From Typha latifolia (taxonomy: Eukaryota > Streptophyta > Magnoliopsida > Poales > Typhaceae): 64,000 bases of DNA. Position 1 is the stretch's first letter; each line of letters starts with the position of its first letter. The notes below the pieces were generated by a model. That model did not search any database and was not told where the DNA came from. It worked only from the letters and a program-made list of their open reading frames with translations. The DNA lies in contig CM034108.1 of the NCBI GenBank assembly GCA_019914945.1, positions 9,426,280 through 9,490,279 of the forward strand. Direction: 5' to 3'. This document shows positions 1-11,513 of this stretch, one piece after another. The position numbers and the translations under genes were made by a program.

Positions 1-650
1 CCAAAATGAGGGATTTATTTTACTAATAACTATTCATATATTTATTTCTATTCTGGAATAAGAGTGTAATAATTATATTTGATATGATATAAAGTAAAGG
101 TAAAAATAGAAAAATTACTAAAGTACCCTCTAATTTGATTTAAAATAGATTGATTGAATAGATGATAAATAAGTTAATAATTTTTATGTATGTAATGCTT
201 GGGAGTTACTTATGCAATGCTAGGCTAGGGCATTATATATTTAATGTTAGGTTTAGGCATTATGTATGCAATCTAAGGAGATAGATATATAATGCTTGAA
301 AAGTAGGTGTGTAATGCTTTTGAGGTAAATATGTCATACTTATACAAATTTATTATTATAATTTAAATATATTTTAATTTGATAAAATATTGATTTATTA
401 ATATTTGTCTTTTTTACATTTAACCTTACATATTTGATCTAAAATGATAGTTTATAAATTTATAACAAGATATTTAAGAGAAGTTATAGTCAAATCAAGG
501 GTAAATTGGTAATTAGATTAGTGTGTGGTATAAGATGTAATATTGATAAAAAGTGTTTATATTCTGAAATATAGTTATTTTGATGTTTAATTGTTATTCT
601 AGAATAAGAGGTTGTATTCTAAAATAATGACTTTTGTTATTCCTCGAGTG
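1..650. repeat. MITE-like AT-rich repeat, left end outside window
   Basis: An AT-rich stretch built from loosely repeated units around 'GCATTAT..ATGC' (about 190-330), with phrases such as 'ATTCTGGAATAAGAG' near 50 and 'ATTCTAGAATAAGAG' near 595. The segment 'GTAATAATTATATTTGAT' (about 65-85) recurs at about 60450 inside the TIR element at 60329-61374, so both probably belong to one family of non-autonomous DNA elements. No reading frame of note. The left end is cut by the window edge. Family assignment is inference from shared words, not from an alignment. Confidence 0.4.
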
Positions 651-1344
651 AGCGGGGCCAAGTTTTTTTTTTAAATGTTACCAAGTTAACAATCAAAACT
701 TTGCCGATAAATTATCATGAGATAAACTTGGCTAATAATTTTATAGGAAACTATAACTTAATAGCTTTATTTCATATTTCATAAGACTTATAATAATGCA
801 ATATCAAAGTAGCAATTGCATTTCTTCTGGGACCTTTTTTCCACACATGAACGTTATAATAATATAACTTCCCTCCTCGCAAGTCTCTCCTATGCTAGGG
901 TTTTCCCCTCTTCATGAGACTCTTTCCCTAATCTCCAAGCCTGCTTAACCTTTAGCTTCAAGGTCTTTTAATTGGGATTTGTTTGTGTTAGCTGACTTCA
1001 AACCAAGCCTCACTACCAATAAATGGTGTTTCATCCACTATAAGTTCCTGGTGCAATTCCACGGGTTGCTAAGGTAGTATCTTTCTAAATAAATGATGTG
1101 TAACCTTGCGAAGATGGCTAGCTCTCAAATGGTGACTTAACTCTTTGGACACTTTAAAATGGATCAGATTCATCCACAGAAATCGACACGAGCATTCCTA
1201 TTGATGCCAAATCAGCTTCGATCTTGCTAGACTTCATACCATTATGGAGAAGGAAAGAAGGGACAACAATCTCAAGCTCCTTAAGAAATGCCCTATCCAA
1301 TATCGACAAGTTGTCAAACCCTCGTGCTACTACAAGATAAGATT
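651..1344. other. Unassigned intergenic sequence, left flank of the family T insertion
   Basis: Mixed-composition sequence with no intact frame. It ends exactly at the ATACT target duplication (1345-1349) and resumes at 10864, so 651-1344 plus 10864-11103 formed one stretch before the family T element arrived. The reverse strand shows short open runs (about 1130-1310 and 10930-11080) of leucine- and serine-rich peptide faintly like a helical-repeat protein, broken by stops. I could not assign it. Confidence 0.3.
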
Positions 1345-2079
1345 ATACTTGTAACAACCAGAAGAAAAAAAACTAGGCGTGCACATGCTTGGCACGTGCG
1401 CCCCTTTCTTCTCTTTCCTTCCCTCTCTCTCTTTTCTTTCTTCTCTTCTTTCCTTCTTTCTTTTTCTTTCTTCTTTGTTCTCCCTGCCAGCAGACTCACG
1501 CCCCTCTCCTTCTCGCTGCACTGGAGTGCCGCCAAAACCACTGACCCCATGGATCGAAGCGTCGGAGCTGCCTCACCTTCCTAGTAAGTTAGGTTTGTAA
1601 TTGAATAATTATTTTTGAGTCTTTCTTCTCTGAAACTTTAGCCTCTCGGTCATGCCATGATTTGGCCAGTTGACGGCTTTGTGCCTTGCTGCGCTGGTCC
1701 GGTGGGCTCCCCCTTTTCACGAGGATGCCCTCGGTGGCATCCTTTGACCGGCAGCCTTGATGAGGGCGGTTCTCACCGTCAACTGCCTCTGGTGGCTAGG
1801 CTCCCCCTCAATTAGATTCTGCTAGACGAGGGGAGGGTGCCAGCGAGGTCGGGCGAGGTTGGTAGTGGTCGGGACCGCCGGTAGCTTCCCTTCCCACCGT
1901 GTGGCTTTTGGTTGCCTTGTTGGCAGCTATCGCCTCCTTCGTTGGCCAGTTGGCACTGTGGTGCCTTCCTCAACTTGTGGGGAGTCGGCCAAAGTACCTG
2001 CTTGGCTGCCGATGATAGTGCTCACCGACAGTCCTTTCTCCTTCTCTTCCTCGGCTAATCTAAGTCGAGGAAGGGGGGA

Positions 2080-2400
2080 GGGGGTGGTCGGGCTCGGGTT
2101 GGGTGAGGCCTAGCCCAAGTATTAGGTTGGATTGGGCGCGACCTAACCCATGTGCTAGGCTAGGCACATCCCAGCTCATGTGGTAGGCTGAGCTGGGTGT
2201 AGCCTAGCCCGAGCTTGGGGTGGGTTGGGCTGCCTATAGCTCAGCTAAAGTGAGTTGTGGGTTTGGGGCTGTAGGCAACCTAGCCCTAAATTGTGAGTGT
2301 AGCTTGGCCCCCATGGCTTTGGTGGATAGTGTGGGCTTTGGGTCCATATCTTAGTGGAATCAAGTTGGTGGTCTTTGGGTTAGTTGCAACCCAACCCTTT
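2080..2400 (+). repeat. GC-rich imperfect tandem words inside family T copy 1
   Basis: Short words of the type 'TAGGCTAGGC', 'AGCCTAGCCC' and 'GGTTGGGC' recur about every 20-40 bases, giving a locally G-rich strand in otherwise AT-rich DNA. Not seen in the two nested relatives, so it may be a local expansion in this copy. Confidence 0.45.
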
Positions 2401-5400
2401 TCTTTAGGCCTGATCTAAATAGGTCAATCGTTGTTCATCTATTTTATTATAATTTTAAATCCTTGATCTAATTATCTATGACAACGGGAAATATATTTAA
2501 TTATGTTAGAGGGGTCACTTGCTAGTCATATCATGGGTGTATCAATTTTAATGAATTGGACCATGAGCTTTAATTAATCAATATTTTTAACATATAGTAG
2601 TGTTCATGGCATTAATTGTTTATAAATTAATCTTACTGAGCTAGACCATGGTCTGAGAGTGCCGTTGCAAATAACACATATCAGGAACTAGCTCCAATTG
2701 AATATTAACTTTTGCTGATTATAATTTTGGGCTAATTCATTTTTATTAAAGGAGTTGGTGGTTCGGGTGTATCTGTATTAATTGCTCATATTAGAGAATT
2801 AATATAGATAAATGTAGGAAAATAATATGAAGCAAGTTGTATTTTTTTTTTGACGAAGCTTATTAATTAAACATTATTTATGCAATCTTCTAAATTTTGG
2901 TAATAGTGATTTGGGCGATAATTTGAGGAGAATATTTTTATTATGTTTAATAACGCGGTAGGCCTTAGTACAGCTGTGCTGGATCTATCTGATTATTAAA
3001 TGTAGGAATTACAAGATGGACCTACTCAAGCCTATAGTGCACATCAATAAAATTATTTAACTAATTAGTTATAAGAATACTATTCCCATACTTTTCATTT
3101 CCTTTTCTTATCGGTGGACTCCATACTCTATGAGGATGATCTCGTAGCGTAGTTACTGCTAGTATCAAGAAAGCGGTTCATGCAAGTGAAACTTCTATAA
3201 TCTAGAAGTAGTGTAGAGAAGAAAATATTGCATCTTATGAAATAATTACATTCATATCATGCATGTGCATACGTTTTTCTTACCGTTATTATTGCACGTC
3301 ATGCTTGGTAATTATATTTTGTGGTTCGGTAAGATTTCACATATCATGATGTCTATGTATATTTATTGGGCATGATCATGTGTTTAGTATGCAAAACATG
3401 ATAATGATAGGTGTTACATTATGCTTGTTGTGTTAGATAATATCATGCCGCTTGCACACGTGCATGACCATAAAGGAATGAGTACTGCATCTCGATAGTT
3501 ACCGACATCTCCCCAGCCAAAATTAGGGGTAGGGGATATTCTTATACTTATATATATTAGGGCTCATGCCTGAGATCTTAGTCTGTTGATCATAGACAAT
3601 CAGACAGTCATTTCGCCGGGCGATGGGCGATTTACTATTGATCGACGAGAGTCATACTGTAACGCCCCCGCCCGGCACGGGCATGTGCACGCCCACACGG
3701 CACGCGCAGTGCACGACAGGATGGGTGGTACCCGTCACGCACAGATACTCTCCTGTACACATACAATCATGACATCATCATATACTACATGCTAATATAT
3801 CCATGATCACATAACCCATCACCAATTAAATCATATTATTAACCAAATAAACCTGTTAACATATGAATATTCCAGTCCACAATAATATACATTAAACCAC
3901 TACATAATCTAGTAGGACCCACACAGGCCACAACAAACCATCAAGATACAACTAAAATGACTAATATAAAAGTACACTATGATTCAATCTGTATTATACA
4001 ATTCATCGTCTAATACAACAGAGTATAAATATCAAATACTGGTACAACTCAATTCCTATATAAACTATCATCTACACCGTCTCGCATCTATCGCTCACCT
4101 CATCATCGCTCTAAAATATCTTCTCTAGATATCTCAAGTCGCTATCACATATCACGTATCTGAGGAGGTTAGAAAAGAAATAAAGAGAGTCATAAGCAAA
4201 AGGCTCAGTGAATAGATCTTACCTCAAATCAATGATATCAAATAGAGAGTAAATCATGTACTAGATAATATGAATCAGAAAGAGCATCATGTCATGAATG
4301 AGTATATAAATGTTTCTGAATAATACATAAATGAAAAATAGATAACATGTCATGTCATAACTAATAGAATATATAATCATCGACAATGTATAAATAAATC
4401 TCCATGTCATACCATCATCATAACTCTTTCTCAAATATGACACATGATGCATGCCGACCATGACCATGCTATGATATCAAATGCAACCATATATAATGCA
4501 TATTGATCACTCGATAATCAGGTAACCAAATGATAATGAAATCATATGCATTTCTCAACATCACAATCATCAATCATCACCGACATCTCGATATAATATC
4601 ATTATGCTAGACCACTATGCACAGTCACCACCCGGTACCCGGTCTCAACATCATGTCTGAAGGCTCAGAGCATACTCCGCCACCCGCAAGAGTATCTCAA
4701 ATATAATCATACCCCGCCACCTACTAGGATATCAACATCCATCCAGACCGGGCACCCACATAGTTGATAGAAACCTTGTGAGGATAACTCGCCACATATG
4801 ACTTGGCAAACGACATGTATCCGAATGTCTGCTGCGCACACAGACTAACGACCTCGGACGTAAGGCCAACAGGATCACGACTATGTCAAGCGATCAATAA
4901 TCCACTAAGCGCGTCCTACCCATCGCGCCCACTCGGGTATCCTCACGCTTTCTATCAACTATCTTATCAATCACATTTCATGCTTTCCTTCTAAATAACA
5001 GATCAAATGCATATATCCAGTACGATAACAAGTCAATGCATAATAGGAATTTAGGTGGAATAGGAATCAAGAGAAAATGATGCAATGTAGTCTCCAACTA
5101 TATCGTCAACACATGCATACTCATGCTAATCTATTACATGCATACTCATGCTACAAAATCAACTCGGTAAATAATCATAACAGTAGAATCATCTCTAATC
5201 ATCTCTATATATATCACCAATGTACTCATATCCCAAATCAGCATAATCAAATGCATGATAAAATATGCTCGACTATAATCATCTCTAGATAAAATCATAT
5301 AATCATGCTGGAGGCCAAAACATGTATATACATAAATATATAATATAACCTAATTTGAGAAAGGCGTCTAAGGGATAAGACTACTCACCACTATTGCAAT

Positions 5401-6075
5401 TACCAAACCACCACTTGTTCACGTTGCTACGACCATAATCAAGCCTCGATTGCTAAGTCCACGGGGTCTTAAACCGGGGGGTCAGAATCTAAAATTATTT
5501 AAGTAGTATGATGTTAGCCGTTTATGTGATTAAAATCCGTTCATGTAATATATGATAATTTAAAAGGTTTTAGAATTCCTGCTTATCTTTATAACTAGTT
5601 AGATTTTTAATTACAAATAAAAAATATAAATATAAATATAGATGAAAACCTAACTATAATTATATCTTGATTAATTAGAAATTACTTTATAAAATAATAA
5701 ATAAATACATAAGCCTAGTATTTTATTTGTTACAAAAATAACAATATCTAATAAATTAATAGAATTACTTAAAATGTATATCATAAGAATATTAGAATAT
5801 AAATCTGATAATTATAATTTATATATCTATCTATTAATCTAATATACATATAAGTAAATAAATAACTAAATAAATATACGTATGACCTATATTTATGTGT
5901 AATAGTTTACAACCTAATCAATCATTAATTAATTATAATTAGCAATAATCATAATGATGAATATGTATTAACATAAATAATGTCTAAATCTATTTGTATT
6001 AATTAATATAGAAATACCTAAGTAAAATAATGAATAATAAAAATTAACAAAAATATTAAGGGATCACTAGTACTA

Positions 6076-6096
6076 GTGCTGGGCTGAGCCCAGCAC
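6076..6096. repeat. Near-perfect 21-bp palindrome at GA/AT boundary
   Basis: A 21-bp inverted repeat with arms TGCTGGGC / GCCCAGCA around a 1-3 bp centre. It lies exactly where the purine-rich part meets the AT-rich part of the LTR. The same element occurs at the equivalent place in the other copies (7600-7620, 16536-16556, 16570-16590, shortened at 19525-19540). Confidence 0.7.
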
Positions 6097-6099
6097 TGT

Positions 6100-6440
6100 T
6101 GTAGAAAATAAGGAGAGAAGAAGCAGCTGAGGAAGAAGAAGAAGAAAGGGAAAAGGAAGAAGGAAGAAGAAAAAGAGAAGAGAAGAAAGGGAGGGAGGTG
6201 CAGACCCGGGCCGGCGGGGAGGACACCGGCCGTTGCTGGCCAGCCAGTGGCTGGCCTCTCGCCGGCGGCTCAGCTCCGATGAGCCCGACCCCAAGCAAGA
6301 GAGAGAGAGAGAGAGGTCTCACCGGCGGCGGCGGCGGCTCTAGGGAAGGTGTCGGTATAGAGAGAGAGTAGAGTGAGGGGGTGGTCGAGATAGAGAGAGA
6401 GAGAGATTTAGAGAGAGATTTAGAGAGAGAGAAGGCGGCG
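6100..6440. repeat. Purine-rich (GAA/GA) tract, 5' U3-like part of the minus-strand LTR
   Basis: Runs of GAAGAA and AGAGAG on the plus strand, interrupted by a GC-rich piece (6200-6290). It is the reverse complement of the CT/TTC tract at 7020-7600. Low-complexity sequence; frames read through it give runs of Ser, Leu or Arg and are not genes. Confidence 0.75.
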
Positions 6441-7019
6441 GAGGAGGGGTAGCGGCGGTGCCGGGGCCCGCCGGGGCCAGCTGGCCGCAGCCGGTTGGCT
6501 GCGGCTGTGGCCGCGGGTGCATGGCGCCCCACCATGCAAGCTGCGTGATGGGCACGAGGTCGGCCATAGTGTGGCCGGTCGCATTGTGCCCCTTAAAGTT
6601 TTTTTTTTTTAAGATTAGGTTGTTACACATATCTTTTAGATTATTTAAGATAACAAGAGAGGAGTAGGATGACGTAGATCTAGCGCTACCCGATTACGCA
6701 AGGTGAGGGCATTTATGAGCGACGACTCATGATTTCCACACGGTGGTGCGATGATATAGAGCCAAGGGCTCAGATGGTAATATCGATATATGATACTGAC
6801 CTTGGTGATGGGCTTATGTAACAACCCAAACCTAAAAAAAAAATTAAATTAGGCACGACGCGACCGGCCACACTGTGGCTGGCTTCGTGCCCATGCAAGC
6901 TACATGCGCAGCTTGCGTGGTGGGGGCGCCACGCGCCTGCTGCCGCTGCCGCAGCCAATGGGCTACGGCCAGCTAGCCGCGGCGGGCCCCGGCGCTACTG
7001 CAACCCCCCTCCACCGCCT

Positions 7020-7170
7020 CCTCTCTCTCTCTCTCTCTACATCTCTCTCTTTATCTATCTATCTCTCTCGGTCTCTCTCTCACTCCAGTCTCTCTCGACT
7101 TTCTTTCGCACTCCTCGTTGCCAACGTCGGCCGTCGCCACCGCCGGTGAGAAACTCTTCCTCCCTCTCTC

Positions 7171-7212
<42 letters not shown>

Positions 7213-7599
7213 GCTCGTTGGAGCCGAGCCGCCGGCGAGAGGCCGGCCGCTGGCTAGCCAGCAACGGCCGGTGCCCTCCCCGTCAACCCGGTTTCGGAAG
7301 CTCCTCCCTCACCTCCTCTCTTTCTTTTCTTCCTCTTCTTCTTCTTCTTCTTCTTCTTCTTCTTCTTCTTCTTTCTTCTTTCTTCTTATTTCTTATTTCT
7401 TCTTCCTTTCTCCTTTCTTTCCCTCAGCTCCCCTTCTCGCTTCTTCTTCTTCTTCTTCTCCTCCCTTCTTCTTCTTCTTCTTCTTCTTCTTCTTCTTCTT
7501 CTTCTTCTTCTTCTTCTTCTTCTTCTTCTTCTTCTCCTTCTTCTGCTTTCTTTCTTTTTCTTCTTCCTCCTCTGTTTCTACTCCTTTCTTTTCTACACA
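7020..7599. repeat. Long pyrimidine tract: (CT)n then (TTC)n
   Basis: Almost pure pyrimidine on the plus strand over most of 580 bases: CT runs at 7020-7085 and 7160-7210, a short GC-rich break at 7211-7300, then TTC runs at about 7325-7375 and 7467-7542. Mirror-symmetric homopurine/homopyrimidine DNA of this kind can form triplex (H-DNA) in vitro. The long Ser/Phe/Leu open frames over it are artefacts of a stop-free triplet repeat. Confidence 0.85.
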
Positions 7600-8846
7600 G
7601 TGCTAGGCCGAGCCCAGCACACTAGTGACATTGTTTTATTATCTACTTTATTTTATATTCATTTATTTATTTAATTAGGTATTACTTCCTTAATTAATGT
7701 AGATAAATTATTTAGACATTAATTATTTTAATAATAATATATATTCTTCAACATGATGATTATTAATTATAATTAGCATAATTGATGATTAACTAGGTTA
7801 TAAAATATTATGCATAAATATAGATAATACTTATTTTGATGTAACTATGTATTTATATTTCTATTAGATTAATAGATAGTGTTGTAAATTATAATTATTA
7901 GATTTATGTACTGATATTCATAATATATGCAATTTCAGATACTATTGTGTGTAGAATAAGATACTAGTCTTATTAATTAATTAATTATTTTACATAATTA
8001 AGTAAATACTATATAACTTCTAATTAATCAAAATAGACTAAGAAATATAAATTTATTATAAATAGATCTTATCTATACTTATATCCCATTTATAATTATT
8101 TAGCTTTTACTTTATAATTATATATTTAGAATATTAAATAAAAAGAAACAAATCTTTTTCCGTATATTATAACTAGCATTTAATAATAATAGTATGTCAT
8201 AATATTTGAATCGTACCTATAATGTGAATCTAGTTATGTGCAAAGTAAAAGAAGTGTTTTTAAACCAAACAAACGTTTATATTCTATTTGAACTAATTTT
8301 AATTGGATAAACGACTAATTAATATTACTTGAATATTTTTAGATCCCGAACCCCCTTATTTGAGACCCCATGAACCTTGCTAGCGATGAGTGTCACTCGG
8401 TTATCTGACGGACGTGAGAGATGCGTGGTTTGTGTCTTCTAAACAAACTGTGAGTAGTCTTATCCCATAGACGCTTTTCTCAAATTAGGATATATTATAT
8501 ATTATGTAGATATATGTTTTGGCCTCCAGCATGATTATATGATTTTATCTAGAGATGATTTCAGTCAAGCATATTTTATCATGCATTTGATTAGGCTGAT
8601 CTGAGATATGAGTACATTGGTGATATATAGAGATGATTATACTGTTATGGTTTTTATGTCGGGATGATCTATATCATGAGTATGCATGTGATAGACTAGC
8701 AAAAGTATACATGGTTAGAGTAGGCATTGCATCATTTTTCTCTCGGCTTCTTTACCACATAAATTCCTGAGTTGCATGATCTGTTGTCGTACTGGATATA
8801 TGCATATGATTTAACATGTATAGAAAATTATAAAAGTACATATGTA

Positions 8847-8876
8847 TGTGATGTGATGTGATGTGATGTGATGTGA
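8847..8876. repeat. Short (ATGTG)n tandem repeat
   Basis: About five copies of a 5-bp GATGT/ATGTG unit followed by ATATG variants, inside the 3' half of the family T LTR. The minus-strand copy at 15535-15555 shows only two or three related 'CATCATAT' units, so copy number varies between elements. Confidence 0.6.
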
Positions 8877-8924
8877 TATGATATGATGGCTAGAACGGTA
8901 TCTGGTCCGGACTGGTACTGGACA

Positions 8925-9157
8925 TACTTTTAGCATATGGCAGAGTATAGTGATGGCTGATGGTTATACTCTTAGCGTATGACAAGGTACAACTATCATT
9001 GATATACCCTTAGTGTATGGCAGGGTATGATTACTTTCTTTTGAGATACCCTTAGCGTATAGAAGTGTATGATTTATCTACAGAGATACCCTTAGCGTAT
9101 GGCAGGGTATGATTTATCTATAGAGATACTCTTAGCGTATAACAGGGTATGCTCTGA
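8925..9157 (+). repeat. Minisatellite whose unit core is a hairpin (TACCCT...AGGGTA)
   Basis: Six to seven imperfect units about 35-45 bp apart. Each has a core starting TACCCTTAGCG and ending GCAGGGTA, so its ends TACCCT and AGGGTA are complementary and can pair as a short stem with an ~11-base loop. Equivalent arrays sit at 15262-15500 (minus), 4660-4740 (minus, shorter) and 18668-18735 (plus, two units). Confidence 0.75.
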
Positions 9158-10142
9158 GCTTGTGACATGATGTGTATTGAGTTTGGGGCCGAGTACCGTA
9201 GTCCAGCATGGTGGATGATATTCAGAGTTGAGACGGTTGATTATGATAGTGAGAGATATGTGGATTATATCTGGCTCTGACATATATGATTATCTAGTGG
9301 TTGGCATGCATCATCATTGATGTGACTAGTTTCATTATTGTTATACATGATATGTCGTTATATTCAGTGATGTTATATGGTAATTTCATCATGTGATATA
9401 TTTTTGGTTGATGATATAATATGCTCATTCATGAGAATTAATTTCATTCATATATATGTCATTGAGAATATATATATACATGTTCATACATGGCATTATG
9501 CTACTTTCTGATTCATATTATGCAGTAATGATTTACTCTTTATTTGACATCACTAATTCGAGATAAGGTCTATTCACTGAGCCTTTTGCTCATGACTCTC
9601 TTTATTTCTTTTCTAACCCTCTTAGATATGTGGTACATGATAGCGACTTGAGATATCTTGAGAAGATATTTTAGAATGATGATGAGGTGAACTATAGATG
9701 CGAGACGGAATAGATGATAGTTTAACCAGATATTGAGTTGTACCAGTATTTGATATTTGTACTCTTTTGTATTAGACGATGATTTTGATATTACAGGTCG
9801 AATCATAGTATACTCTTGTATTAGTTGTTTTAGTTGTATCTTGATGGTTTGTTATGGCCTGTGTGGGTCCTGCCAGATTATGTAGTGGTCTAATGTATAT
9901 TATTATGGACTGGGATGTTCATATGTTAACCGGTTTATTTGGTTAATAGTATGATTTATTTGGTGATGGATTATGTGATCATGGATAGGTTAGCAGGTTT
10001 TATTTGATGATGTCATGATTATATGTGTACAGGAGAGTATCTATGTGTGACGGGCCCTGCCCAACCTATCGCGTGCGCCGTGCGTGCCGTGTGGGCGCGT
10101 GGGCGTTTACGTGCCCGTGCCGGATGGGGGCGTTACAGCTTA

Positions 10143-10858
10143 TGACTAAGGTCCTTAGTCTGTGGTGGAGGACAATCGGTCATGATATTCGCCGGGTGAT
10201 AAGAAGACGATTCTACTGCTAGGGTCTACACTCCGTTAGGAGTATGTGTGTGGTAGAGCGTGAGGATTGACGTGGCCTATAAGCGTAGCTCTGTATGAGT
10301 CTATATTACAGACTTAGTAATATGAGATAATGCACATTATTTGGTGTGGTATTGACATGACCTATGGGTGGAGTTTAGTGTGAGCTCGAGTGGAGAACTT
10401 GATAGTCCGAACTGATGCAATGATTTGATCATGATACGCACATTCATATTTACTTATTGCTACATCATTCATTGCACTACTTTTAGACTGTAGAAATGGA
10501 AACTTGTTAGGTTTTATGCTCACCACCTTCTCGTGAAAATATTTTCAAATTAATAGATGAGGCGGATCTAGCGAAAACTGGCTTGAGTCTTCTTATTCTT
10601 ATTCTTATTTTTATTCTTATTTTATTCATATATATTAAGTTAAATGGTTTGTATCTTTTATGTGGGCTTTGTCTTATTTTGTTATAGATATATTTTGAGC
10701 TTGTTGTGGTCTTAGTGTTATGAGCTTTTGTCTGTTTTATTTATAAAAATGTGGGCTTTTCGCTTGTATATTGTGTTGAAATATTGATCAACAAATCACA
10801 TGGTAATCACGTAGGTAGAACCCACATGAGGAGCACATGTTTAATGACGGGTGTTATA
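10143..10858 (+). other. 3' part of family T copy 1 (host of the nested insertion)
   Basis: Non-coding sequence between the GCTTA target copy and the decayed end of the outer element. 'TTCGCCGGGTGAT' at about 10190 echoes 'TTCGCCGGGCGAT' at about 3612, suggesting an old internal duplication within copy 1. No reading frame of interest. Confidence 0.55.
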
Positions 10859-10863
10859 ATACT

Positions 10864-11103
10864 ATAGGCAACTCCTTGGCTATGCAAGTCAACATCATTA
10901 CTAAATAAGCACCGATAGAGTCTAATAGGTGTTAGGAGAAGTTCCTAGCACCTTAAATTTGATACCATCTAATAAGAAGGCAACAAGCTCAAAATCCTTT
11001 CATGTGCCTATCATCCCATTCCCTTCACTCGTCAACTCCTCTACCATCGCATTAAATGGCGTGCATACAAATGGGAAGTTCACTCCCTCTCATGTAAACT
11101 CAT
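10864..11103. other. Right flank of the family T insertion, unassigned
   Basis: Continues the sequence that stopped at 1344. Contains one plus-strand open stretch (10929-11111) with no recognisable motif. Nothing supported as a gene. Confidence 0.3.
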
Positions 11104-11513
11104 TGTTATAGAACCCTATTCGTAACAGATATCTAAGGAAAAATTGAAAGCCTTAACCAATTGAAAGGTTGACTCTACTAAGCTTCCAACCTCTCTACTT
11201 TAGGCTAACAGCAGACTTCATGCAAAACAACTAGTAATTGCAGAGCAACTAGAGGTAAAAACTCAACTAGGAATTTTTCTCATACTGTTTGAAGATTTGA
11301 AATACAGATTTATAGGCACAAAGATTGTAACCACCGAAATAGTAGACTAACCCATGACCTTGGCCCACTAACTTCATAACAAGCATGAACCCACAAGCAC
11401 TTAATAAATACCCACTAAGAGAGAAACATAGATGACATGGACCACATAAGTAAATAACTAACTCCACTAACAAAACATGGTTAATTTGCATTGCTAACCA
11501 ACATCCCCGTTTG
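11104..11513 (-). repeat. Probable Copia LTR (3' LTR of the minus-strand element)
   Basis: Read on the minus strand it starts TGTTGGTTAGC right after a purine-rich AAACGGGGA (polypurine-tract-like, 11514-11522) that follows the end of a Copia RNase H frame, and it ends in TATAACA, giving TGTT...AACA ends and ~410 bp. Position, boundary motif and length all fit a Copia 3' LTR. No second LTR or target duplication was found, so the far boundary is tentative. Confidence 0.48.

Larger units (their letters stand above)
3658..6627 (-). mobile_element. Family T LTR-like element, ~3.0 kb, reverse orientation, nested
   Basis: Read on the minus strand it begins TGTAACAACCTAA at 6627, followed by an A-run and a GC-rich block (6450-6590), then a pyrimidine-rich tract (seen as GA-rich on the plus strand, 6100-6440), an AT-rich block (5480-6060), a partial hairpin-minisatellite region (4620-4760), and ends GGGGGCGTTACA at 3658. 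Flanks are CATAC (3653-3657) and CATAT (6628-6632), a 5-bp target duplication with one transition. It has no coding frame; long 'proteins' predicted from the GA tract are low-complexity artefacts. Inserted into family T copy 1. Probably a solo LTR. Confidence 0.78.
6817..10137 (+). mobile_element. Family T LTR-like element, 3.3 kb, complete, with perfect target duplication
   Basis: Begins TGTAACAACCCAAACC at 6817 and ends GGGGGCGTTACA at 10137. Flanked by GCTTA on both sides (6812-6816 and 10138-10142). Layout: A-run, GC-rich block (6855-7010), CT then TTC tract (7020-7590), 21-bp palindrome (7600-7620), AT-rich block (7621-8340), a short ATGTG repeat (8847-8876), a hairpin minisatellite (8925-9157), and a GC-rich 3' end (10045-10137). 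No retroviral protein domain in any frame. The intact ends and perfect duplication make it the youngest and best reference copy. 3.3 kb is long for an LTR. A solo LTR is the simplest reading; a short complete non-autonomous element cannot be excluded. Confidence 0.82.
1350..10858 (+). mobile_element. Family T LTR-like element, ~3.2 kb, interrupted by two nested relatives
   Basis: Starts TGTAACAACC (1350) and ends GTGTTATA (10858), a decayed form of the GTTACA end of its relatives. It is flanked by perfect 5-bp target duplications ATACT at 1345-1349 and 10859-10863. Removing the two inserted elements (3658-6627 and 6817-10137, each with one target copy) leaves about 3.2 kb, the length of each insert. 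The order matches the relatives: TGTAACAACC, an A-run, 'TAGGCGTGCAC', a CT-rich tract (1400-1510), a GC-rich part with repeated 'AGCCTAGCCC'-type words (2080-2300), then AT-rich sequence. No protein-coding potential. Most likely a solo LTR of a Ty3-type element; a short non-autonomous element is the alternative. It is the oldest of the three here, since it hosts the others and has a mutated end. Confidence 0.72.

Noticed and set aside
1288..1600. Overlapping open frames on both strands at 1288-1600
   Set aside because: They cross the LTR start and its CT-rich tract and are low complexity.
2080..2400. G-rich repeats considered as a possible tandem regulatory array
   Set aside because: Words are imperfect and absent from the related copies; nothing beyond local expansion can be supported.
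7118..7625. Open frames of ~160 residues rich in Ser, Phe and Leu
   Set aside because: They lie on CT/TTC simple repeats inside a family T LTR; triplet repeats avoid stops. The same applies to 19005-19598, 16505-17146 and 6056-6535.
8925..9157. Repeat array considered as CRISPR
   Set aside because: Units and spacers are both degenerate, spacers are similar to each other, and the array belongs to a plant LTR.
10929..11111. 60-residue open frame and minus-strand peptide loosely like a PPR repeat
   Set aside because: No repeated 35-residue pattern, stops in the minus frame, and no second supporting motif.
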